Positions 1-11,761 are shown, counted from the stretch's first letter. The stretch: DNA of 64,000 nucleotides from Carex sylvatica (GCA_964058845.1 CAXKVR010000045.1:411742-475741); one strand, 5' to 3'. Notes: a model not told the origin generated them from the sequence alone. Program-made: numbers and translations.

Positions 1-957
1 AAAAAATTGTTCCTTAAGGAGGGGAAAACTTCGTGGACAATTATGCAGTGTTGTGAATTACAAGTTTAGGGAATTACTAAAGAAACCGCAGAAAAAAAAA
101 AGAGAGATGAGAAAATTAAAAGAAAAAATAGAAATAAAATGAAATATATATATATTTTTTGGCAAATAGCCCTTAGGCAACTTCATTAATACCATTGCAC
201 CATTATATTAGCTGTTAGTTCAGCTTGTTTACATGAGCTCGTACACCAGCTCGATTCTGGCAACCTAAAGTGCAAAACATTCACCCATTACAAACCTTAC
301 ATGCCACAACTATTTAAAAAGGAAGGGAATTACCATGCATATAGAGAATACAAAGCATCACAGCTCCCTGTTATAGTCTAACAGTAAAAGTAAGAAACAT
401 ACAAAAAAAAAAAAAAAAATCGAGTGGCGACAGAGAAATACGTACCCAAAACCTCCCCTATGTGAACAATATATAGCAGGGAGAACCAAAAAAGAGGTAC
501 AAGAAAGCACAGATATGGGGTTATAAAACGAAATAAATTTTTTATGGAGGTAAAGAGAGATATAACCCGGAAATAAGCTTGACAAAGTTACCATTAATTC
601 AATGCGATTCCAACATTTTGCGTCAAAAATGTATGACTTTAAAAAACATAGCAATGATAAACAAATTATGAACTTAATAAGCAATAGGTATAGAAACATA
701 GAACTGAAATAAAGAATGAAATAAAGAATGAAAGAAATAAGAAAATATAATTATATTGTTAAATTAGAGAGGGAGAAATAAAAAATAAATGAGATAAGAA
801 AACATATTATATTGCTAAATTTCATAATTTATTTAATTTTAATTGTAATGCATCGTGCGGCTGTACGTGTGGTGAGTATGTTTTTAATTAAATTTAGACT
901 TCTACACATTATTCAGATGCATTTAATTAAAAGAAGACGGATTATGTAATTGGAGAG
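1..957. other. AT-rich intergenic DNA
   Basis: No gene is supported. The longest open frame on the minus strand (358-699) is low-complexity, Phe/Leu-rich and has no recognisable domain. A short direct duplication of an AAATAAAGAATG unit lies near 709-732. The segment ends at the 5-bp target duplication of solo LTR A. Confidence 0.6.
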
Positions 958-1124
958 TGATAAGCATAAATTATATACACATCCGATCTAAATTTTAGCA
1001 TGAAACAACACCAAATATCATGTATTTTGAATAAAAAGTGATTAGAATACACCTAGAATCAAGTTACTGCGTTTGTTTTGCTTTAGACTGTAGGAAAAGA
1101 CGAAAAATGAAGAAAAAAGCTCCC

Positions 1125-1420
1125 ATTGCGGACGCACTCAATCCAGTGCAGACGCACTCAACACTTAGCCGAATTTCCAGCATCTCAGCGCTGCAGAAGA
1201 AAAAAATCGAGTGTAATTCGTCCGCACTCACAGACAGTGCGGATGCACTCAATACTTAGCCGATTTTTGAAAGATTCAGATTCTTCAGAATTCAAATCCA
1301 GTGCGGACGCACTCAGAAAAATACGCAAAAATTCATAATGCTAATTAAGGAAAGTTGGAGCCAGTGTGGGTCATCCATCCGCACTCACCATCAGTGCAGA
1401 TGCACTGAATCCGCAGACAG
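1125..1420 (+). repeat. GC-rich palindrome array in the U3 part of LTR A
   Basis: At least five variants of AGTGCGGACGCACTCA occur here (near 1127, 1147, 1238, 1302 and 1395). Each can pair with itself (GTGCG with CGCAC). They lie upstream of the LTR TATA box in otherwise AT-rich DNA, a position suited to promoter control. The same array is in copies B, C and D. Confidence 0.75.
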
Positions 1421-1575
1421 CCAGAATTACACGGTTTGACAGTTTTTCTAATTTCTAGTGCACCAAGGACACGTTTTTACAGCCAAACTTGGACATGGCA
1501 GTGTGGGAAAAATAATCCAAAGATAGCACCCACTAACCTCACAATTATGCATCTTGATTGGGCATGGTCTTTTGC

Positions 1576-1583
1576 TATAAAAG
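1576..1583 (+). promoter_or_regulatory. TATA box of LTR A
   Basis: TATAAAAG follows the family-conserved stretch containing CACCCACTAACC and GGCATGGTCTTTTGC. The TATA box is kept at the same place in all four copies, which supports its being the retrotransposon promoter. Confidence 0.65.
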
Positions 1584-2565
1584 GTGTGGGGGGTGGGGGG
1601 TTTCATTCCCATTCAAGGCACATCCATTCTTATCTCTCTCTTTACCCCTTGGTGCATGTCAATTTTCATAAAATACAGCGATAAATCTGCAACAATTCTC
1701 GGAGTTCCTGAGGCTTTTCTATGAAGGAGAAAAAGGTCAAGCAAGATTGAGATTCTTGATTTGAAAAAGGGTGTAATAATTTTTTTATTTTATTTATTCT
1801 TATTTTTGCCAAACTTTATAATGGATCTCTCCAAGAGAGAGTAGATCTCTCTCTAGTGTTGTAGGTCAATGCATTAATTTGTTTAATTTTATTTTATTCG
1901 GTTATTTATTTTTGTTATGATTGTTTTATGGGATTTGATTGTTAATTTTTGTGATTTATCATTTGTGTTAATTACATAATTAGTGCTTGAATTGTAGTTA
2001 TCCTATTTTGAATTTGAAAGAACCAAAAATTGACTAGGATCAATAGGATAGTGTACCAAATTATGAACACAAATACCCTAGGTTTGGATTAGGATCTAAC
2101 AAGTTTGTAATCTAAGCCGGAACTACAAAAATTAAGGTTAGAGACTTGGTGAAGGACCTAACCGTGAAGTCAACTCCTAATTAGGACATCTCAAATTGAA
2201 TCAAATATTGATATAATGGACTTAATCGTGAAGTACCAATATTCGAGGAGAGGAGAGACTAACAAGAGCTTATGGTCTAGGTAACTAGAGTGAAGGACCT
2301 AACCATGAAGTCTGAATTACTTAGATACGTTATTAATTCACGAAAGTGACCCTTAATGACATATTAGGTTAGAAACCTCATCAAATCATACATGAATTTA
2401 AATAAATGCCAAATAGATAGAATTATCAAAGGATTGTAGACCGAATACCCCTAGATCTCCTTAACTTGAAAGCAAACCAATTTTTCTTTTCTTTGTTTTA
2501 TTTTTATTTATTGTTTAAAATTCCTTTCTTCTGGGTATTGAACCCAAATTTAGAATTATTAGAAC

Positions 2566-2606
2566 AAACCCCCCTCCCCCCCCCCCCCCCCCCCACACAC
2601 ACACAA
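2566..2606 (+). repeat. Poly-C tract followed by CA repeat
   Basis: An almost pure run of C, broken by one T, is followed by a short CA microsatellite inside LTR A. Copies B and C have only short C runs at the equivalent place, so the tract expanded in copy A. Confidence 0.8.
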
Positions 2607-2922
2607 TTCTACTTTATTGCACTTTACTCTCTTTCATTCTCTGAAATTAATTAATAATGTTTAAGCTAAGTATTTAAACATATTCCCTGTGATTCGACAC
2701 CTAGATATTACAAGGGTAGATTGTGCGTTTGCAACTAACATTTCTTTGAGTGTTGTAGTTAATAAATTTAAAGGCATAAATAGTATAAAATAAGTACAAT
2801 TTCATATCTCCAAAATACTCATCAGAGAGCTGAGATTAAATCTGAAATTTCATCTTTCAATCGTAGCCGTTGGCAAATCAGACACCCAACGTGCTTAATA
2901 TAACATAACATAACATTACTTA

Positions 2923-3350
2923 TTAAACCTTTTCTTTCAAAATCATATAACACTCAACAACCAACATAACTAACTTCATCAACATACAACAAAAGATCAC
3001 ACCAACAAAATTAGAAAATCGAAATCTTAAAACTATACCTTTTCCGGCCACGCAACACCCAGCAACCAACGTAACTAAATTGACCAACATATAACAAAAA
3101 ATCTGATTCAAATCAGCTGAAATTCTAGATGCATGGACAGTAACCCTGAAATTCATGAAATTCCAAATCTAACCGTTGATCTGTTATGAGATGCGTGCAC
3201 AGAAAAATCAGCTGTTCCGAGTTACGTGCACAGAAAAAATTGGACGGTTGAATTCGGAATTCCAGATATTTTAGAGTTACTGTTCATATATTTGAATTTC
3301 AGCTGATTTGAATCCCAAAAAATCACACCAACAAAATTAGAAAATCGAAA
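2923..3350 (-). repeat. Diverged direct duplication around a splice-donor-like site
   Basis: On the minus strand a segment reading AAGGTACAG, then CTTAAGATTTCGATTTTC and TAATTTTGTTGGTGTGAT (about 3368-3300) recurs with few changes at about 3050-2990. The repeated part carries the exon-to-intron junction of the orphan exon at 3365-3463, so the locus has a partial internal duplication. Confidence 0.5.
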
Positions 3351-3364
3351 TCTTAAGACTGTAC

Positions 3365-3463
3365 CTTCTCCAGCCACAGTGAAAGTGAGATATCGAGAGC
3401 TATTTTAATCTGCAACAAAACAAGCCATTTGATGCTTGAGGTTAATCCGATGAAGCTTCCCAT
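3365..3463 (-). CDS. Possible orphan first exon, unidentified hydrophobic peptide
   Basis: On the minus strand an ATG at 3463 opens 33 codons that end at a good splice donor (AAG, then GTACAG at 3364). The peptide begins MGSFIGLTSSIKWLV, is hydrophobic and could be a signal anchor. A pyrimidine-rich leader containing CTCTCC and CTTTCTCTCA lies just upstream, as in plant 5' UTRs. I do not recognise the protein and could not find a convincing second exon before solo LTR A at 2824. It may be a gene fragment, or a gene whose rest lies beyond the LTR. Confidence 0.3.
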
Positions 3464-3540
3464 GCAACAATTTCGCTCTTTCGCCGAATCAATTGAGAGA
3501 AAGAGACTAAGGAGAGTGGAGAAAGCTAGTGCATCATTTT

Positions 3541-5194
3541 AAAAAAAAAATGAAAATTTAGTCGGAGCCGATATTTTTTCCCCACAATTTTACATTATCT
3601 AGGTAGAGGTTGGGACAAAAGTATGAGAACAGAATGGAAAAAAATAGACAAACAAACAGATAAAAAAATTATAGTTCTGTTGGACACAAATTCGTTCAGT
3701 TCCCATCTGAGAAAAGAACATCCGAACATGCCCCATGGGGTTTATTCCTGTTCTTTTTATTATATTTTGTCAATGCTTTCACTCTAGTAGATTTAGTTCA
3801 AAGATCATTGATGTTTGTTGATGAGTATAGCCATTGCATCAATTCCCTTACAATTTTATATGTTCTTCTGATTAGTAATTTTTATCATAACAGAGTAATT
3901 TTCAAAGTAAAAAATAATATTTCAAAGTACTTTTTCATGACACTAAGTAATTAATCCTTACTGTGGCGCAGCCCATGTACTCATGATAAAAAAAGAAGAA
4001 GACAAATTGAATGAAAAGAGGCATTTCTTGACAGGACAAGAACTAGAGCTGTTAATCTTTTATTATTTTTATTTTTTTAATGGTGGTTGGAGTTCAAACA
4101 ATTCAGTTATTTTAAAACTGCATTTCATACCAAAGAGTATTACTATATTAAATACTGCTTCTCTATAGCTATTTAATTTAAGGAGAAAAAAGAAAGAATT
4201 TGTGGGATTTTGCACGATCCGAAGAAAGCTCTATCTATTCTTTACATTGACTTATTCAGTAATAAAAATTAATGAAAATTGAAACATTAAAATCAACCTA
4301 TAATGCTTTATTTAAACGCTTAATTTTATACTAAATTAATTCAAAAATTTATAAATATTACATTTAAACTCATCAGTCATCACCTATGAAGTAGATTGGT
4401 ATCAACAATTTTGATTTGCCGTTTGAAACCAATTTGATAGGTTTTGGAGTTACGTTTGAACCAAATTTTACTCTAATTAATAGTTTAAGTGAGAGATTGA
4501 TTATCAAATACAAAATTAAGGACGTGGCAAAGAAATTTTTTTATTGAGGGGGTCAAAATCAAACCTTCATCAAGTAGTGGACTTATCCATACATCAATTC
4601 AACAGGTTTTTTGCAATTATGTGTCTTGTGATGAAACAAAGATTTCATTTGCCCACATTTAGTTAGCTTTTTCAAACACCTCATCTGAATGATAAAAGAA
4701 GATACAGTCTTTTAGTTTTATGTATGTTTATATTTGTTAATGTACCTCGAATTTAAATTTTCAATGCATAAGTAAAAAGTAACATGATGGAGGTTGGAGG
4801 ATAAACAAAAGACACTTTGATCCCTCTTACCATCAAAATGAATTTGGCCAAGTTTGGCGAGAAAGCAACAGTAGAGGAACAATGTAGGAGGTGACATTGA
4901 AATGCCGTGTGCTAGTACCTAACAATTCCATTTCACATTTTAACCTTTTACTGATTAACAGCTTCAGACAGACTTGACCAGCGGGACAATGTGTCAAGTC
5001 ACATATGATCAAAATATATAAATAAAGGAGCCTGTCGAACAATCTACATATGAAAGAGAGGCAATCTTTATTATTATAATTCCAGAACAACACCTATTAA
5101 TAATAATTAAAATTTTGTTTTTTTTTAATAATAATTAAATGAGGCTGCGGGTTTTTTTATGCAGGACGAAGTTTAAACGGTTGATATGATCTCT
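3541..5194. other. AT-rich intergenic DNA
   Basis: I see no supported gene, RNA or element. Open frames here (3983-4168 plus, 4833-5093 minus) are short, AT-driven and without known motifs. Confidence 0.5.
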
Positions 5195-5203
5195 GTATAA
5201 AAA

Positions 5204-5391
5204 GGAAATAAATCTGCTGTGATTCATAGGAATTGCAGGACCCTGTTATTCGAAATCCAACCTTTTGTTTGTTTTGAGATTCATGCATGAAAACAACTTC
5301 TATTGAGATTCGTGCATTTAAAAAAAAGAAAAGGTTTGATTTGGAATAACAGGGACCTGCAATTCCTTTGGATTGCAGCAGATTTATTTCC
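5204..5391. mobile_element. Mutator-type MITE, 188 bp, 9-bp TSD
   Basis: The long terminal inverted repeats (about 60 bp) start GGAAATAAATCTGCTG on the left, and the right end reads the reverse complement. A perfect 9-bp direct repeat GTATAAAAA flanks it (5195-5203 and 5392-5400). A 9-bp duplication with long inverted repeats is characteristic of Mutator-like elements. It carries no coding sequence, so it is non-autonomous. Confidence 0.8.
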
Positions 5392-5499
5392 GTATAAAAA
5401 TGCACTTAGAAATAAAATTTTATATTTTTTTAGAAATATTTTCTATAACTTTTTAAATTCGTACGAAATTATTTTCATCTAAAAATACAGAACCATTTG

Positions 5500-6960
5500 A
5501 GTAGTGATTTTTTACCGATTTTTTTATTTATATTCAAGTAAAAATATAAATTTAAAAAACTAATCAAACCGCAGACGTATTTTGAAAACTATCCAAATTG
5601 AATTTTTTTTTTTCTGTTTTCAACACCAATTTTCAGAAATTTTTTTCCGATAAATGGATATTAAAACCAGATTTTTTGTTTTCCGATTTTAGGATTTATT
5701 ATTATTATTTTTTTGGAAACTTTTTTAGTAATTTTTTCTTCGGATTCTTTCTTTTTTTCATTTTTTATAATTTATTTATTTTTTGTATTGAAGTATTAGA
5801 AATATTTAATATATTTCTTTAAAAATAGATAGAATACTATATAATTTGATTTATTCGAAAGACTGCTACAAATAATTTGGATCAACATTTTTAATGCCAG
5901 ATTTTTTATGGCCGTAAGAAAAATTAATATATTTTTTGTTTGTTATTAAAAATAAATAAAAATGCTTGGATTCTCAGTTATTGATCCCCGTTCAAAAGTT
6001 ACTTCTAAGTAAATACATAAAATATTGTCTTTTTTCTAGTATATTTAATTTCTAAAAAGTTGTATCTAGAAATGACTTTTGAACGGGATCAATAACTGAG
6101 AATCCAAGCATTTTTATTTTTTTCTAATAACAAATTAAGAAATACATTAATTTTTCTTACGGGCGTAAAAAATCCGGCATGAAAAATGTTGATCCGGATT
6201 ATTTGTAGCTGTCTTTCTAATAAATCAAATTATATAGTATTCCATCTATTTTCAAAGAAATATATTAAATATTTCTAATACTTCAATACAAAAAATAAAT
6301 AAATTATAAATATATTTTTTTAAATAAAAAAGCTGAAAAATGGAAGAAAAAAATTCTAGAAAAATATTTAATGATTGTTATTAAAAAGAATTCTCAAAAT
6401 AGATACAACTTTTTAGAAATTAAATATACTAGAAAGATGATAATATTTTATGTATTTACTTAGAAGTTGCTTTTAAACCGGTATCAATAACTCATAATCC
6501 AAGTATTTTTACTTTATTCCAATGACTCATAAAGAAATATATTAATTTTTCTTACTGCCGTAAAAAATCTAACATGAAAAATGTTGATCCGGATTATTTG
6601 TAGCAGTCTTTCTAATAAATCAAATTATATAGTATTTCATCTATTTTTAAAGATATATAATAAATATTTCTAATACTTCAATACAAAAAAATTAATTATA
6701 AAAACTGAAAAATGAAAAAAAGAAAGAATCCGAAAAAGAAAAAATATTCCTAAAATAAAATATTCCTAAAAAAAAAAAGTTCCTAAAAAAAAAAAATCAT
6801 AAAACCGGAATTTTTTTTTCCGAAAATTGGTGTTGAAACCGAATTTTTTTTTCTGATTTGGATAGTTTTCAAAATACGGCTAAGATTTGATTAGTTTTTT
6901 AAATTTATATATTTTTTGGATATAAATAAAAAATGGGATTTTCTACCTATTCAAAAATAA
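5500..6960. mobile_element. Foldback element, copy 1
   Basis: The outer arms are inverted copies. The left arm contains AAAAAACTAATCAAACCGCAG and TTTTCAACACCAATTTTC, and the right arm contains their reverse complements near 6880 and 6820. Inside are further inverted units centred near 6040, including a motif meaning 'GACTGC..ACAAATAATCCGGATC', present once forward and twice reversed. No target duplication was found, so the ends are approximate. It is related to the element at 54097-56337. There is no coding capacity: the low-complexity Phe-rich frame at 5598-5822 is only AT-rich DNA. Confidence 0.65.
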
Positions 6961-7329
6961 TAATAATAATTCTCAAAAAATATGAAATTTAGCCTCTAAA
7001 GATAAGTGGTCAAATCAACAATTTGAACTTTAAAAATAAAAAATATTCATATTATAGACCGATTTGCATCATTCATAACCCCATAACCTCACATTATCAG
7101 TTTATTATTAAGATTTTTTTATTTTTTATGCAAGTAGAATATATCAGCGTTGAGAGACCTGATTGAAAAAAAAAAAATACATTATGATATTTTTAGACCA
7201 AGTGAATATGATTCTTGAATTAGGAGCTTTCTAGAGCAATTTAGAACAGCTAACTTAACGAATTTTAAAAAGTTTCTACCCAGCGAAAGCTGAAAAGCTA
7301 AACCATATACTTCGGTTAGTGCTCCAAAT

Positions 7330-8600
7330 AATTAAGGCTCGGTTTCAATGAGAGAAGTAAAAAGATTAGGCTTATAACTCAGTTTAATTTGACTCATGTA
7401 AATATTTGACTCGATTCGGTTCGCAAGTTCACGAATTAATTTGCAAGTCGGCTCAAATTTTTGGTACATATTTCGACTGATGTAAACACTGGACCTATAG
7501 GCACCAGCATGACAGCATCTAAATTTGTGGTTTTTGTTTTATGTGAATTTATCTATGTTACTTCTGTGTAACAGTTGACGATAAGGCAACATCTCTCTCA
7601 GTGGATTTAGAAATGTCGATCCGGATATAAATTAGAACACAAATTAGAGTCATCTATCTTTTTTAGCTCAGATGAGGTGAGAATTAAATGAATTGAATAA
7701 GAGGTTTCAAACGAACACGTATTCTCAGCATTAACTCAAAAAAAAAAAATTTGAGTTAATGCATCTTGACTGTCTAATTTTAAACAGAATTGACCGTCCA
7801 ATATTAACACAGAGATCTTCTAATATTAATGCAGATCTGATTTATACGAATTTTAAAGCAGATCGAATGGTTCATATATATTAACTCAAAAAATTCTTTT
7901 TTGAGTTGATGCAGAGGATACGAATTCGTTTCGAACTGGGAATTCTTTTTCGATTCATAGATTGAAGGAAGATGTGGAGATTGTTTGGCTCATGAGACAC
8001 GTGGATGCAAATGAATGGCTAACGAGGAGTCCCCTGTTTACACTTTACAACCAGGAGCGTATCTAGATTATGGCTTTGAGAACCAAACATAAAAAAGTAA
8101 TCAGACGAGTAGATTTCTGCCACGTTGATATCGGAAGGATGTAGTATTGTAATAGGATCTTTTTCCAGGGGATTTGCTGCATTCGCAAGGATAACAGAAG
8201 TTTTGCAAAATTATTTAGTACTAATTTATTGCAAAATAAAGTTTCAATGGATTTTATTTAATTATAATTTTATACTTATTTAATCTTTTTTATGCGTACG
8301 TGGAGTGGTGAATATCAATACAAAATCTTTCTATGCGTACGCGGTCACGCTGGTGACTAGACCCAAATTTGTACACAGTGTTTACATGAGCTAAAATATG
8401 TACCAAAAATTTGAGCCGGCTCGCGAGTTAGCCGAGTCGAGCCAAGTGTTTATATGAACTGAATCAAGTCGAGCTTTTTCTTTCAAAATCGAGCCGACTC
8501 GAGTTCTTTTTTTTTTAGTTTCGAGTCCAATTCGTTATAAAATATTGAGCCGCTCAACTCATCGATTCGCAAGCTGGCTCGACTCATTAGCAGCCCTAAC
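7330..8600. mobile_element. Degenerate hAT-like element rich in GAGCC/GGCTC
   Basis: Inverted segments at about 7440-7505 and 8365-8430 share GGTACATATTT, GTAAACACTG and AATTTTTGG-type sequence. The right part is full of GAGCCGGCTCG-like motifs and ends in AGCAGCCCTAA, like the right end of the hAT MITE at 53250-53804. I could not find the left end or a target duplication. A Mutator-type MITE sits inside it. Confidence 0.4.
7713..7927. mobile_element. Mutator-type MITE, 215 bp, member of the TATCCTCTGCATTAACTC family
   Basis: The right end reads GATGCAGAGGATACGAATTC and the left end is a slightly changed inverted copy, continuing into ATTAACTCAAAA on both sides. The flanks are GTTTCAAAC (7704-7712) and GTTTCGAAC (7928-7936), a 9-bp duplication with one mismatch. 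It is the same family as 39470-39687. Confidence 0.75.
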
Positions 8601-8749
8601 TTTGGTAGATTTTAAGTTTCTATTATCCAAGTATGAAATGTATAAGTTATCTAACACTAGTGTCAGGTACATAGTTTGTGTGTACTTCATAATGTTTACC
8701 ATAGAATAAGGAAAAGAAGTCTGATAATTGTACCTCAAACAAAATTTCC

Positions 8750-9497
8750 AAGCGCATCTTCAAGTAGTTTAACAGAAAAAACTTCCAATGTTATATAATT
8801 TTTATTTTCAGCGCTAATATTTAAAAATTTAAAGCTTGGTTTTTAACATTTTACAATATTACTCGCAAGCATTTAAATCTCTATCTGCAAGCATTAAAAT
8901 TCTAAATTTGTATAGTTTTAACTTCTAACCATTTTTGTTTTCAAGTCAAAAATGAAAAGATTCATTTCACCCACTTTTTTTTAATTTTTTTCTGATCATT
9001 CTCATCTATTTTCTTGACGATCCGTGATGAATTTTGCGAATCTAAAAACATAAACGTTTTTTATCCGATTTTCTCTTTCAAATGAGATCCATAAAGAATA
9101 ACTTTCGAGTTATATTTGTGTCGTAATTTTTTTTACCACTTTAAATATGTGACTTTCAGTTTTCTTTTTATTTTGCTTTGAAATAATATAAACCTCTCAT
9201 GTACAAGCATATAAACCTCATTAATAACACTTTAAATCTCTAGAATAAAACATATAAATATCATGTACAAAAAATTTAAACCTCAACAATAACACTACAT
9301 TTATAAAGCATATAAACCTCATGTACAAAGTCTTAAAAATTTTAATAGTTGTAAACTGAAATTTAAAAACTTGAAAATTAAAACTGCTCGTGAGTTATAA
9401 ACATAGCTTTAAATATTTAAATATTAGCGTTAGAAATAAAAATTAGATAATATTGAAATTCTTTTCTATTAAACTACTCAAAAAATACACTCGAATA
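8750..9497. mobile_element. Foldback/MITE-like inverted repeat
   Basis: The left arm (about 8770-8850, with AGTAGTTTAACAG, TTTTTATTTTCAGCGCTAAT) is the inverted copy of the right arm (about 9395-9485, with ATTAGCGTTAGAAATAAAAA and CTATTAAACTACT). No coding sequence was seen. The outer limits and target duplication could not be fixed. Confidence 0.5.
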
Positions 9498-10660
9498 TAA
9501 TGACTCGGCTACCAGAAAATTTCTCTAAAAAAAAGTTAAGGCAGTGCAAAATGCAACTGTCACTGATTTACAGAGAGACCATAGTCAAAGGTTCGACCAA
9601 CAAAAACCAGAGAGAACACATGGAAGTTTGTGTCTGTCTCGGAGTTCAATTACAATTTACAGCTCTGATCGCATAAAAGGAAGCGCTAAGTTTTGACTTG
9701 ACGGGAAGCTTCAGTCGTACAACTTACATCTTGGCGACCAAGGTATAGTTGATTGCAGCAGGCTTTTTGACAGTTTCTTCACCGAAGGTCCGAAGCATTT
9801 ACAAAAAACAAAATGAAAAAAAAAGGAGCATCGGTTTATGGACGACAAGAATATTACGGGTCCCAAAAATGTCCTTCTTTCGCGGCCCGTTAAAACCGGA
9901 CTGCTTCAATTCGTTCTCCAGCCCACTTCCTTATCATCCCAGCGATTTTTTTTTCCACCCTTTTTTTCAGCTGCACTAACTATATTCTGATCGACGGTCC
10001 GTATATAAACAGAAATATTTCTGTTATTTTATTGTTTATACCTCAGGCGATATGACCAATTTTTTTTTCAGTTAGCATCCCAATTAATCAGAATTAAATA
10101 AACACTACCTATCTCATCAAATTTCAGTTTTACCACCTACACATGTTCAATTCGCGCATCAAAGTTTTTGATATGCTGAGTAGGTATGTGCACCAAATTG
10201 ATTTTTAATTTTTTTTTTATAAACATGGTAGAGGCTGAGTATCATAAATGTAAAACTGTCATTTTTCATGAAAGTTTTAACATTCTCAAATTTGACTGTT
10301 ATAATTCAAATATTATATAATAATTGAAAGTATAATTATTATAGCAATTTCAGAAAAATCATTAGTGATTACGCAAATTAACAAATGCTTTATTAAAGCT
10401 TTTTATAACAAATTAAATACATATTAGTCATTTTTATTTAATTCTGAATTCATTTAAAATCATTCAATTATTAAAACTGCATATATGGAGTGCCAATAGG
10501 GATGATAAATTTCCCAAGTTTAGAAAAATTTCTAGCTAGGTTTGACGCATAACTTGCTTGCTTATTAAGGAGAAATATTAGGGCTGACATTAAATGTGGT
10601 TATTGTCTATCAAACATATCGAAATTACTTTGATTAACTATAATTAGTTTCTCATTATTA
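9498..10660. other. Intergenic DNA
   Basis: Nothing is firmly identified. The 9560-9960 stretch is less AT-rich than its surroundings and could be remnant genic or promoter DNA. Its open frame (9749-9979) has no known motif. Confidence 0.4.
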
Positions 10661-11567
10661 TGCCCGAAATTTTTTATAAATACCCCCAAAAAAAAATTAC
10701 GAAATCTACCCACTTTTTAAATGTATTTTGATTTATACTCCTTCCAGTTACCAGATAACTGGATTTCAATTAAATTCCCGGTCACTGGGTATCTGGATGC
10801 ATGCATAATATTGGGTTACTGGGTAAGCAGAAAAAGGAAAAATGTTGGGTTACTGGGTAAGCGAAAATAGGTTGGGTTACTGGGTAAGCGGAAAGAGGGC
10901 ATTTTTTGGGTTACTGGGTAAGCGGAAAGGTCATTCTGTGATAGGGTAGAGTAAAATTTTCAAATTGTACTTATAGTATTATTATTTCTTTAAATTGTAG
11001 TTTGTTATCCATACCAATCAAAATAAAAAATGACCGTCATCTGTGTGAGAATTTTTTTGGAGGAGAAATCATGTACAATAATTACGAAATTTTTTACAGC
11101 ACCTGACCTAAATACTCATTACCTATAACCGTAAATCATAACTTTGATTATCTCCAGAATGAGATTTATAAACTGGTTGAGTATACTGTTAGAGAAACAA
11201 ATTTGGAAATCCAAGCCAGGTAACCCAACCTATTTCCGCTTACCCAGTAACCCAACAAATGCCATCTTTCCGCTTACCCAGTAACCCAACCTATTTTTAT
11301 TTACCCAGTAACCCAACATTTCTCCTTTTTCCGCTTACCCAGTAACCCTACCTATTTTTATTTACCCAGTAACCCAACATTTCCCCTCTTTCCGCTTACA
11401 CAGTAACCCAACATATGCATGCATCCAGGTACCCAGTGATCGAAAATTTGATTGAAATCTGGTTATTTGATAACTGGAAGGAGTATAAATCGAAATACAT
11501 TTAAAAAGTGGATATATTTCGTAATTTTATTATTTTTTTGGATATTTATAAAAAAATTCGGTTATTA
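10661..11567. mobile_element. Inverted-repeat element with subterminal tandem repeats
   Basis: The ends are inverted copies: the left has CGAAATTTTTTATAAATACC and the right the reverse of a close match. They are followed by a CCTTCCAGTTA-type stretch. Inside each arm lies a cluster of GGGTTACTGGGTAAGCGG: four copies on the left (10813-10935) and about six in reverse orientation on the right (11215-11410), 28-36 bp apart. A unique spacer of about 280 bp separates the arms. Clustered subterminal repeats usually bind transposase, so this is probably a non-autonomous DNA transposon. Its superfamily is unresolved because no target duplication was found. Confidence 0.7.
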
Positions 11568-11674
11568 CGCTCTATTGTCATAATTTGATTTCTCAAACAC
11601 AAATAGTCAAATTGCTACTTTTGAACGCGTCCTTTTTAATTAATCTGCCTTGCATCAACAATAATTTTCATGTT

Positions 11675-11683
11675 TTGCTCTAG
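11675..11683 (+). repeat. Left 9-bp target duplication of the Pack-MULE
   Basis: TTGCTCTAG directly precedes the left inverted repeat and is repeated exactly at 19721-19729 after the right one. Confidence 0.9.
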
Positions 11684-11761
11684 GGGAGAGAGGGGGTTCG
11701 ATGCCCACCGGATAAGAGTCTGTTCGATGGACTGTTGGAACCGTCTGATTTAAAATCAGAT
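11684..11761 (+). repeat. Left terminal inverted repeat of the Pack-MULE
   Basis: It begins GGGAGAGAGGGGG and ends AAAATCAGAT, and pairs with 19638-19720. Confidence 0.85.

Larger units (their letters stand above)
958..2824 (+). mobile_element. Solo LTR, copy A (1867 bp)
   Basis: The element starts TGATAAGCATAAATTATA and ends ACTCATCA, so it has the TG...CA ends of an LTR. It is flanked by the 5-bp direct repeat GAGAG (953-957 and 2825-2829), as left by retroviral-type integration. No polymerase, primer-binding site or second LTR is adjacent, so this is a solo LTR. In order it has a GC-rich array of short palindromes (about 1125-1420), a TATA box near 1576, a CT-rich leader, a GGATCTCTCCAAGAGAGAG hairpin near 1822, and three spaced copies of a GAAGGACCTAACCGTGAAG-like motif. 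It aligns along most of its length with copies B, C and D but its last ~120 bp differ. The family is probably Ty3/Gypsy-like from LTR length, but that cannot be settled without the internal region. Confidence 0.85.

Noticed and set aside
5598..5822. 74-codon Phe-rich frame
   Set aside because: It lies in the arm of a foldback element and reflects T-rich DNA.
10813..11410. Regularly spaced repeats resembling a CRISPR array
   Set aside because: Repeats are imperfect, spacing is uneven, the two clusters are mirror images, and this is plant nuclear DNA. They fit subterminal transposon repeats.
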